NCBI RefSeq assembly: GCF_016806125.1
Contig: NZ_CP047168.1
Span: forward strand, 62,001-126,000
Direction: 5' to 3'
DNA length: 64,000 nucleotides
DNA from: Ponticoccus alexandrii
Lineage (GTDB): Bacteria; Pseudomonadota; Alphaproteobacteria; Rhodobacterales; Rhodobacteraceae
The notes under the pieces: model-generated
Database searches by the model: none
What the model saw: the letters and a program-made list of their open reading frames with translations, nothing else
What the model was told of the DNA's origin: nothing
Part shown: piece after piece, positions 23,389 through 33,351 of the stretch
How the letters are laid out: each line of letters starts with the position of its first letter
Position numbering within the stretch: position 1 is the stretch's first letter
Position numbers and translations under genes: made by a program

Positions 23389-24915
23389 ATGCTCGACACA
23401 TCCGTCTTCACCCCTCATGGCAAGCATCTGATCGCCGGCACATGGGTCTCTGGCGAGACCACTTTCACGTCCGACCCGGCGCACGGAACGGGCTACGCGT
23501 TCTCGGTCGGTACTCCGGCGCTGGTCGATGCTGCCTGCAAGGCCGCTGAGGAAGCTTTCTGGATCTACGGCTCCACAAGCCGCGAGGCCCGCGCCGCGTT
23601 CCTCAATGCTATTGCCGATGAGATCGAGGCTCGCGCCGAGGCGATCACGCAGATCGGCACGCAGGAAACGGGCTTGCCAGAAGGCCGTCTGCAGGGTGAG
23701 CGTGGCCGTACCATGGGCCAGTTGCGTCTGTTTGCAGAGCACATTCTGAAAGGCGACTATCTCGACATACGCCACGACACGGCGCTGCCGGACCGCCAGC
23801 CACTGCCACGGCCCGACATAAAGCTGGTACAGCGTCCGATCGGCCCCGTCGCCGTGTTTGGCGCGTCGAATTTTCCGCTCGCCTTCTCCACCGCTGGAAG
23901 CGACACCGCCGCCGCTCTGGCGGCGGGCTGCCCGGTTGTGGTCAAAGGTCACGGCGCGCACCCCGGAACCGGGGAGATTGTCGCCGAGGCGATCCTTGCC
24001 GCGATCAAAAAGACCGGCATGCCCAAAGGGGTGTTCAGCCTTGTGCAGGGCGGCAAGCGCGACGTCGGTCAGGCGCTGGTGCAGCACCCGCTTATCAACG
24101 CAGTGGGGTTCACCGGATCGCTTGGCGGTGGGCGGGCCCTGTTCGACCTTTGCGCGCAGCGCGCGGTACCAATTCCTTTCTTCGGCGAGCTGGGTTCTGT
24201 GAACCCCATGTTCCTGCTGCCTGGGGCGATCAAAGCCCGTGGCGATGCCCTCGGGACCGGCTGGGCCGGATCGTTGACCATGGGCGCAGGGCAGTTCTGC
24301 ACCAACCCCGGCGTCGCCGTTGTGGAAGCCGGTTCCAAGGGCGATGCTTTCGTAGCCGCCGCCGCCGCGGCGCTGAAAGGTGTGGCCGCCCAATGCATGT
24401 TGACCGATGGCATCGCGCAGGCATACGAGGAAGGAAAATCGCGTTTCCTCGGGCGCCCCGGGGTTAGGCCGGTGCTGGTCTCCGACAGCGAGGGACGCAA
24501 CGCGCTGCCCAATCTCTTTGAAACCGACGCTGCTGACTATCTGCGGGACCATGCGCTCGGCGAAGAGGTGTTCGGCCCGCTTGGTCTCGTGGTGCGGGTG
24601 TCGGGGGCTGAGGAAATGGAAGCGCTGGCGCGCGGCTTCGACGGCCAGCTTACCGTCACGCTGCACATGGACGAGGACGACACTGCGCTGGCGCAACGCA
24701 TGTTGCCGGTGCTCGAGCGCAAGGCGGGCCGGGTGCTGGTCAACGGCTTCCCGACCGGGGTCGAGGTTTGCGACGCGATGGTGCACGGCGGGCCGTACCC
24801 CGCCTCCACCAACTTCGGCGCAACCTCGGTTGGCACCTTGTCGATTCGCCGCTTCCTGCGTCCGGTGAGCTATCAGAACCTGCCCGCAGCGCTGCTGCCC
24901 GGTGATCTGAGCTAA
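23389..24915 (+). CDS. aldehyde dehydrogenase, 2,5-dioxovalerate (alpha-ketoglutaric semialdehyde) type
   Basis: 508 aa of the NADP-type aldehyde dehydrogenase family that oxidises alpha-ketoglutaric semialdehyde to 2-oxoglutarate. Catalytic residues are C304 in GQFCTNPG and E267 in FFGELGSVNP; the nucleotide site shows GASNFPLAFSTAG and VVKGHGAHPGTG. The C-terminal VHGGPYPASTNFGATSVG is typical of this subfamily. ATG 23389 is chosen as the point where similarity to the family starts (HLIAGTWV); an open extension upstream overlaps rraA in another frame. KdgD, which makes its expected substrate, is encoded next. Confidence 0.9.
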   Translation: MLDTSVFTPHGKHLIAGTWVSGETTFTSDPAHGTGYAFSVGTPALVDAACKAAEEAFWIYGSTSREARAAFLNAIADEIEARAEAITQIGTQETGLPEGRLQGERGRTMGQLRLFAEHILKGDYLDIRHDTALPDRQPLPRPDIKLVQRPIGPVAVFGASNFPLAFSTAGSDTAAALAAGCPVVVKGHGAHPGTGEIVAEAILAAIKKTGMPKGVFSLVQGGKRDVGQALVQHPLINAVGFTGSLGGGRALFDLCAQRAVPIPFFGELGSVNPMFLLPGAIKARGDALGTGWAGSLTMGAGQFCTNPGVAVVEAGSKGDAFVAAAAAALKGVAAQCMLTDGIAQAYEEGKSRFLGRPGVRPVLVSDSEGRNALPNLFETDAADYLRDHALGEEVFGPLGLVVRVSGAEEMEALARGFDGQLTVTLHMDEDDTALAQRMLPVLERKAGRVLVNGFPTGVEVCDAMVHGGPYPASTNFGATSVGTLSIRRFLRPVSYQNLPAALLPGDLS

Positions 24916-25036
24916 GCGCGGGCGTCAGGCTGTCCCGCGCCGGTGCGGATCGCGAGCGGGCTTCTCGCAACGCGACGAAACAACACGTGAAGTTGCATGG
25001 CCGTGGCCATGCCTCTGTACATTTGCAGCTCATTGA

Positions 25037-25954
<918 letters not shown>

Positions 25955-25960
25955 TACAAA

Positions 25961-25990
25961 AATAGGCCCCGCGATGCGGGGCCTATTCCA
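25961..25990 (+). terminator. terminator after kdgD
   Basis: AATAGGCCCCGC-GAT-GCGGGGCCTATT, a perfect 12-bp stem (25961-25972 with 25976-25987), 7 bp after the kdgD stop. The T-run is short on the plus strand and longer on the minus strand, so it may work in both directions. Confidence 0.75.
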
Positions 25991-26274
25991 TTGAGGCAAT
26001 GAGCGCTGGTCCCGATCGGGATCAAACACCAAGCTTGCGATCGATGCGGGCAACGTGACAATGCCATGGACGGGCTGTTGACCCGGTCGATAGTCCAGCC
26101 CCGGCTTTGCCGGAAGTCTTCAAATCTGGCGATAGAACGCAGAAGCCCTGTCTCGACAAGCGCCTGGTACATCTGTCTTCTGTCCAGCTCTCGACACAGG
26201 CTCGGCAGCTGCGCAACAGTCATCGGCAGCGGCGGGTCTCCGCATGGCGATTGTCTCCATCCGTCCGAGGCCGC

Positions 26275-26490
26275 AGCGCTTACGACAGCCACAGTCAGCT
26301 GCGAACGCACCTCGCGGGCTTCATCTGGCAGCCCACTGAATGTCGCCTTGTCCCTGCTTTGCAACTTCGCTCGGCGGCTCAAGACGCTCGCTGGCCTCAC
26401 GCCTTACGACTACTTGAGCAAGATCTGGGCCACAGAGCCATAACGGTTCATCCTCGAACCAATCCATCAGATGCCGGGACTGAACTGCTA
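26275..26490 (+). pseudogene. IS481-family transposase remnant (3' end)
   Basis: Fragments of the C-terminus of an IS481 transposase appear in two frames: YDSHSQLRTHLAGFI, then [26 protein letters not shown], a stop, and the downstream [14 protein letters not shown] reading. The end at 26474-26490 (GCCGGGACTGAACTGCTA) matches the terminal repeat of the copies at 36118 and 59141. Frameshift and missing 5' two thirds show a dead scrap. The 284 bp before it (25991-26274) contain no recognisable gene. Confidence 0.7.
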
Positions 26491-26682
26491 GTGTCGTCCG
26501 CTACCGATACCGCTCATGCCGCATCTCAGATTTTGCCAAAATCATTTAGAAATTTTCTCCCTGTTTGCGCGCCCATATGGGGTCCGAAAAAGCGAGAAAA
26601 GCGGACATAGCCTCATATCGGTGCGGGATCCTGAGACGGCGTTGACCGGATCACCTCCCGCATTTTGCTATGGCGCCCGAGA

Positions 26683-27333
26683 CTACATCCGGGCCAGAAG
26701 ATCGTCGCGCGCGGAATCGCAATGTTCCTGCACAGCGCAGACCGCCTGATCGATGTCGCGCGCGCGGACAGCTGCAACGATGCTGCGATGCTGGCGCACG
26801 ATGTCGGCGATCCGCTCGGGGGCTTGCGCGAAGCGGTGGCGCAGGCTGATGACCAGATCCCACCCCTGATCCAGAATGTATGACGCTTCGGGATTGTCCG
26901 CGACCTGGGCGATATGGCGGTGAAACGCCTTGTTCGTTTCGGACAGGGCAATGTCATTGCCGGTGGTCGCGGCGGCGGCATGGGCCTCGCACAGGCTTTC
27001 CAGGTCTTCCATCTCTGCTGAGGTGATCTTTTCGGTCGCGCGCCGGATCAGCAGGCTTTCGATCGCGGCGCGGGTGTCGTGAATGTCGGCCACGAATTTT
27101 GGCGTGACTGTCCGCAGTACCGCGCCCTTGTGCGGTTCCAGCCTGACAAGCCGCTCACCCGCAAGCTGAAGCAGGGCCTCGCGCACGGGGATGTGGCTGG
27201 TCCCGTAGCGCTTGCTGAGCTCGTCCACCCGAAGACGCGATCCCGGCGCCAGGTCTCCCAAAACGATGTCGCGGCGAATGGCAGCCAGCAGGCGTTCCGA
27301 GATCGTTTCGGACATGCGGTTCGAAGTGACCAC
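26683..27333 (-). CDS. GntR-family (FCD domain) transcriptional regulator
   Basis: 216 aa. The winged helix (about 8-75) reads ISERLLAAIRRDIVLGDLAPGSRLRVDELSKRYGTSHIPVREALLQL, with RLEPHKGAVLRTV following. The FCD domain includes IHDTRAAIESLLIRRA, NKAFHRHIAQVADN and QHRSIVAAVRARDIDQAVCAVQEHC, the metal-binding His/Asp positions of the family. GTG 27333 is preferred because GGAG lies 7 nt upstream; ATG 27315 is the alternative. It diverges from the ABC/enolase operon; the intergenic 16-bp palindrome (27411-27426) overlapping the operon's -10 box is the likely operator. Confidence 0.88.
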   Translation of the reverse strand: MVTSNRMSETISERLLAAIRRDIVLGDLAPGSRLRVDELSKRYGTSHIPVREALLQLAGERLVRLEPHKGAVLRTVTPKFVADIHDTRAAIESLLIRRATEKITSAEMEDLESLCEAHAAAATTGNDIALSETNKAFHRHIAQVADNPEASYILDQGWDLVISLRHRFAQAPERIADIVRQHRSIVAAVRARDIDQAVCAVQEHCDSARDDLLARM

Positions 27334-27396
27334 CGGGTATCTCCAACTTGTTTTTCAGCTTCAAGCTTACTGCACCCGAGGTTGTTACAAAATAGG

Positions 27397-27426
27397 TTGA
27401 ACGGTTTTAGATATTATATATAATAT
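27397..27426 (+). promoter_or_regulatory. promoter with overlapping palindromic operator
   Basis: TTGAAC (27397-27402), 16-bp spacer, TATAAT (27419-27424). The -10 lies inside the perfect 16-bp palindrome ATATTATATATAATAT (27411-27426), well placed for repression by the divergent GntR protein. Confidence 0.6.
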
Positions 27427-27493
27427 TAAATGTGCCTGAGCACGACGGCGGCGAGGAGGCTGCCGGAGACAGAATTTCAGGGAGGAGATTCCG

Positions 27494-29086
27494 ATGCCCG
27501 ACTCGAACATCGAAACACCACGTGACGGAGCCGCGCTGCTGCGCCGCCGCAGGCTGCTGCAGTTGATGGCGGCGGGAACGACGATGGCCTTGGTTCCGGG
27601 TGTCAGCGCGATGCGCGCAACAGCCCAGACCTCAGCGCCGAAGGGCGGTGTCCTGCGGGTTTCGGCGCCGTTCAACCCGTCGAGCCTTGATCCAGTCACC
27701 AGCGGCGCGGGATCGGATCACATGATCCTCTATTCGCTTTACGACACACTTGTGGATTTCGAACCCGAAACCTTGCAGCCAGTGCCGGGCCTGTCCACCG
27801 AATGGGCATTCGAGACGCCGACGCGGCTGGTGATGACCCTGCGCGAGGGCGTCAAATTCCATGATGGCACGGATTTTGACGCCGAAGCGGTGAAGGCCAA
27901 TCTCGACCGCGCCCTGACCGATCCGCGCTCTACCGCAAAGGGCGACCTTGCTTCGGTCGAGTCGGTCGACGTGGTCGAGACGCATGTGGTCGCGATCAAC
28001 CTCAACCGGCCCGACAGCGCGCTGCCTCTTATCCTTGCGGACCGTCCCGGCATGATGGCCTCGCCGACCGCCTTTGCCGAGGAGGGCCGAAACTTCGACC
28101 GGACCCCGGTCGGAACCGGACCGTTCTCTTTCGTCAGCTGGAACGATGGCGACGCGATCGAGATGGCGCGCTTTGACGGCTACTGGGACGAGGAGCTTCC
28201 GCATCTCGACGGGATCGTGTTTCGGGTAATCACCGATCTGAACACCGGACTGCGGTCGGTGATCGCGGGCGAGTCGGATTTTGTCTACCGGCTCAATCCG
28301 CAGCAGAAGCTCGTGGCCGACCGGATGGGCGACAAGGTGGTGGTGCGGACCTCGCCGACCGTGGCCAACTACCACATAGTTTTCAACTACGCAAAACCGC
28401 CGCTAAACGACGTGCGGGTGCGGCAGGCGATCAACTATGCCGTGGACCGGGAGGCGTTCAATCAGGCGGCCCTGCTGGGGCTTGGCACCGTGGCCCAGAC
28501 CATGCTGCCGCCGGGATACTGGGCGCATGACGAAGCACATGACGGCTTCTTCACGCACGACCCCGACAAGGCCCGGGCCTTGCTGGCCGAGGCCGGATAC
28601 GCGGAAGGTTTGCAGCTTCAGTATTACAGCAACGCGGATCAGTCCTCGCAGCAGCGCGCCGAGATCATCATGGAGCAGCTCCGGCAGGTCGGGATCAACT
28701 GCGTGCTGACCACCGGATCGAATTCGGACATGTTCCAGCGCTTCATGGTCCGGGGCGAAGGTGATGCGATCATGGTCAACTGGACTGGACGCCCTGACCC
28801 GGTCCAGTGCTTCCTGTTCGTCTATGGCGAGCAGGGCGCCAACAATCCCGGCAAGGTGCCGCCGCCGCCGGAAATGGCTGAGGCCATCGCGGAGGCGCAG
28901 GCCGCCGTCAGTCAGGAAGACCGCAAGCCGGCGTTTTCGCGGATCGAAAAGGCGGCGCTTGAGCATGCGCTGTCCTGCGAGGTCGCCTTCGTGCCCGCCA
29001 TAGAGGTGCACAGCCCGAAAGTCGGCGGCTATCAGCCCAGCCTTCTGGGCAAGCCGAAATTCAACCGGCTCTATATCGAAAGCTGA
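27494..29086 (+). CDS. ABC transporter substrate-binding protein (peptide/nickel, family 5)
   Basis: 530 aa. The N-terminus RRRRLLQLMAAG (17-28) followed by a hydrophobic stretch is a twin-arginine-type signal. The mature part has family-5 extracellular solute-binding features: GGVLRVSAPFNPSSLDP, LVMTLREGVKFHDGTDFDAEAVKANLDRAL, VGTGPFSFVSWNDGDAI, VRQAINYAVDREAF and the C-terminal VHSPKVGGYQPS. Such proteins bind oligopeptides, but also glutathione, opines or sugar derivatives. With an enolase-superfamily enzyme and two hydroxyacid dehydrogenases in the operon, a non-peptide ligand is quite possible. It is the first gene after the GntR-controlled promoter. Confidence 0.9.
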   Translation: MPDSNIETPRDGAALLRRRRLLQLMAAGTTMALVPGVSAMRATAQTSAPKGGVLRVSAPFNPSSLDPVTSGAGSDHMILYSLYDTLVDFEPETLQPVPGLSTEWAFETPTRLVMTLREGVKFHDGTDFDAEAVKANLDRALTDPRSTAKGDLASVESVDVVETHVVAINLNRPDSALPLILADRPGMMASPTAFAEEGRNFDRTPVGTGPFSFVSWNDGDAIEMARFDGYWDEELPHLDGIVFRVITDLNTGLRSVIAGESDFVYRLNPQQKLVADRMGDKVVVRTSPTVANYHIVFNYAKPPLNDVRVRQAINYAVDREAFNQAALLGLGTVAQTMLPPGYWAHDEAHDGFFTHDPDKARALLAEAGYAEGLQLQYYSNADQSSQQRAEIIMEQLRQVGINCVLTTGSNSDMFQRFMVRGEGDAIMVNWTGRPDPVQCFLFVYGEQGANNPGKVPPPPEMAEAIAEAQAAVSQEDRKPAFSRIEKAALEHALSCEVAFVPAIEVHSPKVGGYQPSLLGKPKFNRLYIES

Positions 29087-29163
29087 GACATCGGGGGGCT
29101 CCGCCTTGGGGTCCGGCCCCCCGGTCCTGAAATCTGTCGGCTTTGCCGCAAGAGAATAGACAT

Positions 29164-30339
29164 ATGAAAATCACCGGGTTCAAAGTGCTGCACGCTGCCT
29201 CGGGCTGGCGTGTCACCTCCTTTCTGAAAGTCGAGACCGCCTGCGGGGTGGTCGGCTGGTCGGAATTTAGCGAAAGCGTGGGCACTCGTGGCCTGTCGGG
29301 GACCATCCTCGCGCTGGGGGAGCGGCTGATCGGGCATGATCCCCGGCTGGTCGAACGTGCGGCGGTCGAACTGCACACCATAGTCGTGCCGGCATGGAGC
29401 GGCATCAACCAGCATGCGGTTGCGGCGATCGTGAATGCGCTGCTTGACATCAAGGGCAAGGATCTGGGGGTTCCCGTGCACGCGCTGTTCGGCGGTGCGG
29501 TGCGTGACCGGCTGCCGCTTTACTGGTCGCATTGCGCGACCTACCGCGTCCGCTATCCCGACAGTTTGGGGGTTCCTGCGCTGTCCGATTTTGATCAGCT
29601 GCAGGATGCCGCCGCCGAGGCCGCGCGCCGCGGCTTTCGCTCGCTGAAAACGAACATCATGATGCTAGAGGGCGGGCGGCTGGCGAATTACCGGGCCGGG
29701 TTCGGGTCGACTCCCGGCTATCCTGCGCTCAATCCGGTGCCCGAGGTCTTCAGGGTTCTTGACCGGCAGCTGGAGGTGATGCGCGCCGGGGCCGGTCCAG
29801 ACATGGAAATCATGCTGGACGCCAATTTCAACTTTCGTCCGGAGGGCTATCTTCAGCTGATCCGCGCCGTGCGGCCCCACAATCTGGCATGGCTGGAGCT
29901 GGACTGTTACGATCCGGATGCGGTCGCGCGGATGCGGCTGGAGGCGGGGTTCCCCATCGCGACCGGCGAATCCCTTTACGCCCGGCGAAGCTATCGCCCT
30001 TTCCTTGAAGCCCGAGCCATGGACGTGGCCGTGGTGGACGTGCTGTGGAACGGCGTGCTGGAGGGGCTGAAGATCGCGGCGCTGGCTGACGCGCACGAGG
30101 TCAACGTGGCGCCCCATAACTTCTACGGCCATCTTGCCGATCATATCAGCGCGCATTTTGCCGCCATGATCCCCAATCTGCGCATCATGGAAATGGATAT
30201 CGACGATGTGCCGTGGAAGGGCGAGTTCGTGACCCATCAGCCCGTCATCACCGAAGGCCATTTGATGGTGCCGCAGCGACCGGGCTGGGGCACCGATGTG
30301 GACGAGGCTGCCGTGGCACGGCACCCGGTGACTTGGTGA
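29164..30339 (+). CDS. mandelate racemase/muconate lactonizing enzyme family protein (enolase superfamily)
   Basis: 391 aa. The N-terminal capping domain (KITGFKVLHAASGWRV, VETACGVVGWSEFSE) is followed by a TIM barrel with SLKTNIMM (catalytic Lys region), metal ligands in LDANFNF, WLELDCYDPDA and ATGESLY, and the catalytic His in NVAPHNFYGHLADHI. Members dehydrate or racemise acid sugars through an enolate. The subgroup resembles galactonate/glucarate-type dehydratases but I cannot fix the substrate. ATG 29164 starts the conserved part; the earlier in-frame ATG adds only seven residues. It sits between the binding-protein gene and the ABC ATPases, an unusual place for an enzyme and a hint that its substrate is the imported compound. 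Confidence 0.85.
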   Translation: MKITGFKVLHAASGWRVTSFLKVETACGVVGWSEFSESVGTRGLSGTILALGERLIGHDPRLVERAAVELHTIVVPAWSGINQHAVAAIVNALLDIKGKDLGVPVHALFGGAVRDRLPLYWSHCATYRVRYPDSLGVPALSDFDQLQDAAAEAARRGFRSLKTNIMMLEGGRLANYRAGFGSTPGYPALNPVPEVFRVLDRQLEVMRAGAGPDMEIMLDANFNFRPEGYLQLIRAVRPHNLAWLELDCYDPDAVARMRLEAGFPIATGESLYARRSYRPFLEARAMDVAVVDVLWNGVLEGLKIAALADAHEVNVAPHNFYGHLADHISAHFAAMIPNLRIMEMDIDDVPWKGEFVTHQPVITEGHLMVPQRPGWGTDVDEAAVARHPVTW

Positions 30340-30343
30340 CGAC

Positions 30344-31381
30344 TTGACATCCCCTGAGCAAATATCAGCGGCCCCCGCCCGCCCGAGAACCGATGCAGCC
30401 CCCCTGCTGGACGTGCGCGGATTGGGCATTTCCTTTGCCGGGCCTGACAAGCGCATTTCGGTGGTCCGCGACGTGACCTTCTCGGTCGCGCCCGGGGAAT
30501 GCGTGGGGCTTGTCGGCGAAAGCGGCTGCGGCAAGACCGTGACCGGGCTTGCCCTCATGGGGCTGCTGCCGGTGCATGGCAGCCGCTTCGAAGGCCAGCT
30601 TCTGCTGGACGGCGAAGATCTTCTGATGCTGAGCGAGACCCAGTGGCGCAAGCGGCGCGGGCGTCGGCTTGGCATGATCTTTCAGGAACCGATGAGCGCG
30701 CTGGACCCGGTCTTTACCATCGGCGAACAAATCGGCGAGACGCTGCGGACGCATTTCCGGATCAGCCGCCGCGAAGCGCGCGACCGCGCCATCGAGGCGC
30801 TGGAGGCGGTGGGGATTTCAGAGCCGGTCCGTCGCCATGATGCCTATCCGCACGAGCTGTCGGGCGGGATGCGGCAGCGAGCGATGATCGCGATGGCGAT
30901 CAGCTGCGAGCCCGCCCTGCTGATCGCGGACGAGCCGACCACCGCGCTCGACGTGACGGTGCAGGCGCAGATCATGGATGTGCTGGGCGAGTTAAGCGCG
31001 CGGTCCGGCATGGCGATGCTGTTCATCAGCCACGATCTGGGGCTTGTGTCGCAGACCTGTAGCCGCATCGTCACGATGTATGCGGGCGAGGTGGTTGAGA
31101 TAGGCGAAACCGATGACGTCCTGCTGAAGCCCCTGCACCCCTATACTTCGGGTCTGCTCCGGTCGCTGCCCTCTTTCACGGAGCGCAAGGGGCGGTTGCC
31201 CTCGATCCCAGGGCGGGTGCCGCGTCCGGGCGATTTTCCCGAAACCTGCCGGTTTCAGGACCGGTGCGCCCATTTCCGCGAAGGCTGCCTGACCCGTCAG
31301 CATCTGCTGCGGATTGGAGAGCAGCGTTTTGCCCGCTGTCACTGCAGTGAAAAACTGGATTTGCCTGGGGTTCTGTCGTGA
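30344..31381 (+). CDS. peptide-type ABC transporter ATPase (DppD-like)
   Basis: 345 aa. Walker A is [11 protein letters not shown], the signature [16 protein letters not shown], Walker [14 protein letters not shown], and the switch His lies in [10 protein letters not shown]. The C-terminal oligopeptide-ABC domain with Cys-rich motif ([14 protein letters not shown]) marks the DppD/OppD group, where these cysteines may hold an Fe-S cluster. The start is TTG 30344; no better in-frame ATG or GTG lies between the preceding stop and the first conserved strand. It overlaps the next ATPase gene at GTGA. Confidence 0.9.
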   Translation: MTSPEQISAAPARPRTDAAPLLDVRGLGISFAGPDKRISVVRDVTFSVAPGECVGLVGESGCGKTVTGLALMGLLPVHGSRFEGQLLLDGEDLLMLSETQWRKRRGRRLGMIFQEPMSALDPVFTIGEQIGETLRTHFRISRREARDRAIEALEAVGISEPVRRHDAYPHELSGGMRQRAMIAMAISCEPALLIADEPTTALDVTVQAQIMDVLGELSARSGMAMLFISHDLGLVSQTCSRIVTMYAGEVVEIGETDDVLLKPLHPYTSGLLRSLPSFTERKGRLPSIPGRVPRPGDFPETCRFQDRCAHFREGCLTRQHLLRIGEQRFARCHCSEKLDLPGVLS

Positions 31382-32394
31382 CCAACCTTTCTTCAAAACC
31401 GCAAGCCCCCATCGTGTCCACGCGCAACGTGTCGGTGCGCTTTCCCGTCGGACGCGGCAGGGTGCTGACCGCCGTCGACGACGTGTCGATCGAGATCCAC
31501 CGAGGCGAGACGTTCGGGCTGATCGGCGAATCCGGTTCGGGCAAGTCGACCATTGGCCGCGCCATCGTCTGTCTGGAGCGTCCGTCCGAGGGCACCATCC
31601 TGCATGATGGCCGCGATCCCCACGCGCTGCGCGCCTCTGAGCTGCGGCGGCATCGCAGGCAGTATCAGATCATCTTTCAAGATCCGAATGCCGCGCTTGA
31701 TCCGCGCATGACGATCCTGAAATCGATCCGGGAACCGCTGGATGTGGCGGGCGAGAACAGCCGCGCGGACCGCGACCAGCGGGCGCGCGATCTGATGAAC
31801 CGGGTCGGGCTGGGCGAAGGTTTTGCCGATCTCTACCCGCACCAGCTGTCGGGGGGGCAGAAACAGCGGGCCTGCATCGCGCGCGCCCTGACGGTGCGCC
31901 CCTCGCTCATCGTCTGTGATGAGGCGGTGGCGGCGCTCGACGTGTCCATTCAGGCCGATATCCTGAACCTGCTGGCCGAACTTCAGCAGGAATTTGGCCT
32001 GACCTACCTGTTCATCACCCATAATATCGGCGTGGTAGAGCATATCAGCGACACGATTGCGGTGATGTATTTGGGGCAGATCATTGAGATCGCGCCTGCG
32101 GACCGGCTGGCGGAGCATTTCCTGCATCCCTACACGCAGGCGCTGCTGTCGGCGGAACCGGTCGCGCTGCCCTCCGGCGTGAGGCCTGATCACCGCATCG
32201 TTCTGGAGGGAGAGCTTCCCAGCCCGATGGATCCCCCCACCGGCTGCCGGTTTCGCACCCGCTGCCGCTTTGCCACCGGGATCTGTGCCGCCGAGGCGCC
32301 AAAGCTCCGCGAACTCGCGCCCGACCACCAAACGGCCTGCCATCATGCCGAAACCTTCCGTCTGGACCCGAACCTGAAGGAGGCGTCGCGATGA
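31378..32394 (+). CDS. peptide-type ABC transporter ATPase (DppF-like)
   Basis: 338 aa, the second ATPase of the pair. Walker A GESGSGKSTIGRA, the Q-loop IIFQDPNAALDPRM, signature HQLSGGQKQRACIARA, Walker B LIVCDEAVAALDVS and the switch His in LFITHNIGVV. The C-terminal part again has the Cys motif (CRFRTRCRFATGIC). The GTG start overlaps the upstream stop and the end overlaps the permease gene by ATGA, so translation is coupled through three genes. Confidence 0.9.
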   Translation: MTNLSSKPQAPIVSTRNVSVRFPVGRGRVLTAVDDVSIEIHRGETFGLIGESGSGKSTIGRAIVCLERPSEGTILHDGRDPHALRASELRRHRRQYQIIFQDPNAALDPRMTILKSIREPLDVAGENSRADRDQRARDLMNRVGLGEGFADLYPHQLSGGQKQRACIARALTVRPSLIVCDEAVAALDVSIQADILNLLAELQQEFGLTYLFITHNIGVVEHISDTIAVMYLGQIIEIAPADRLAEHFLHPYTQALLSAEPVALPSGVRPDHRIVLEGELPSPMDPPTGCRFRTRCRFATGICAAEAPKLRELAPDHQTACHHAETFRLDPNLKEASR

Positions 32395-33347
32395 ACATGC
32401 AGTTTGTCCGTTTTCTGGGCTGGCGCGCCGTGCAGGTGTTGCCCGTTCTCGCCATGGCGACGCTAGCCATCTTTGGCCTGATCCAGCTGGTGCCCGGGGA
32501 TCCGGCGGCAACCATCGCCGGGGAATATGCGACAGCCGAAAATATCGAGGCGATCCGCCGGGATCTGGGGCTCGACCGCCCGCTCTGGGAGCAATACGGC
32601 ACATGGCTCTGGAACGCCCTGCAGGGCGATCTGTCCAATTCTCTGCTGACCGGCCTACCGGTCCTTGATGAGGTGGCGCGGCGGCTGCCGCCCACGCTCT
32701 TCATCGCGGTCTTTGCCCTGCTGATCTCGATCTGCATCGGCGTGCCGCTGGGAATCCTTGCGGCGACACGGGCCGACAGCGCACTGGACCGCTTCGTGAC
32801 CAGCGTCGCCTCGCTGGGGGTGGCGGTGCCCAATTTTTGGCTGGGAATGATCTTTGTCAGCATCTTCGCGCTGGGGTTCGGCTGGTTCCCGACCACCGGA
32901 GCCCGCCCGATCTCCGAGGATTTCTGGGGCGCGGTGCATCACGCCGCGCTGCCCGCCGCGACGCTGGCCACCGCGGGCATCGCTGAGATCGCGCGTCAGC
33001 TGCGCAGTTCGCTGATCGAGGTGCTGCAGTCGCAATATGTCCGCACCCTGCGCGCCAAGGGCCTGTCCCCGGCGCGCATCCTGTGGAAACACGGGCTGCA
33101 GAATGCCGCGCTGACCCTTCTTACCGTGATCGGGCTGGTCTTCAACCACACGCTTGGCGCGACCGTCGCGACCGAGGCCGTCTTTGCCATTCCGGGGGCG
33201 GGATCGATGATCGTGAACGCCGCCATCAACAAGGATTTCCCGGTCCTTCAGGGCGCGGTTTTCGTGCTGGTCCTGATCGTGATCTCCATGAACCTGATCA
33301 TCGACCTGCTCTACACGGTCCTTGATCCCCGGGTGAAGAAGGACTGA
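32391..33347 (+). CDS. ABC transporter permease (DppB-like)
   Basis: 318 aa with about six membrane helices. The DppB-type N-terminus reads RAVQVLPVLAMATLAIFGLIQLVPGDPA; the EAA loop appears as YVRTLRAKGLSPARILWKHGLQNA, and the helix after it carries TVIGLVFNHTLGATVATEAVFAIPG. It forms the channel with the DppC-like protein encoded 4 bp downstream and couples to the two ATPases. Confidence 0.92.
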   Translation: MNMQFVRFLGWRAVQVLPVLAMATLAIFGLIQLVPGDPAATIAGEYATAENIEAIRRDLGLDRPLWEQYGTWLWNALQGDLSNSLLTGLPVLDEVARRLPPTLFIAVFALLISICIGVPLGILAATRADSALDRFVTSVASLGVAVPNFWLGMIFVSIFALGFGWFPTTGARPISEDFWGAVHHAALPAATLATAGIAEIARQLRSSLIEVLQSQYVRTLRAKGLSPARILWKHGLQNAALTLLTVIGLVFNHTLGATVATEAVFAIPGAGSMIVNAAINKDFPVLQGAVFVLVLIVISMNLIIDLLYTVLDPRVKKD

Positions 33348-33351
33348 TCCC

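Noticed and set aside
23362-24786. 474-codon minus-strand open frame
   Set aside because: Shadow of the aldehyde dehydrogenase, which has its catalytic Cys and Glu in the plus frame.
24916-24940. GCGCGGG...CCCGCGC hairpin as terminator after the dehydrogenase
   Set aside because: Eleven-base loop and no T-run; kdgD follows in the same direction, so it is not called.
29164-30339. Calling the enolase-superfamily gene glucarate dehydratase
   Set aside because: Metal and His residues fit the superfamily, but subgroup-specific residues cannot be judged by eye, so the substrate is left open.
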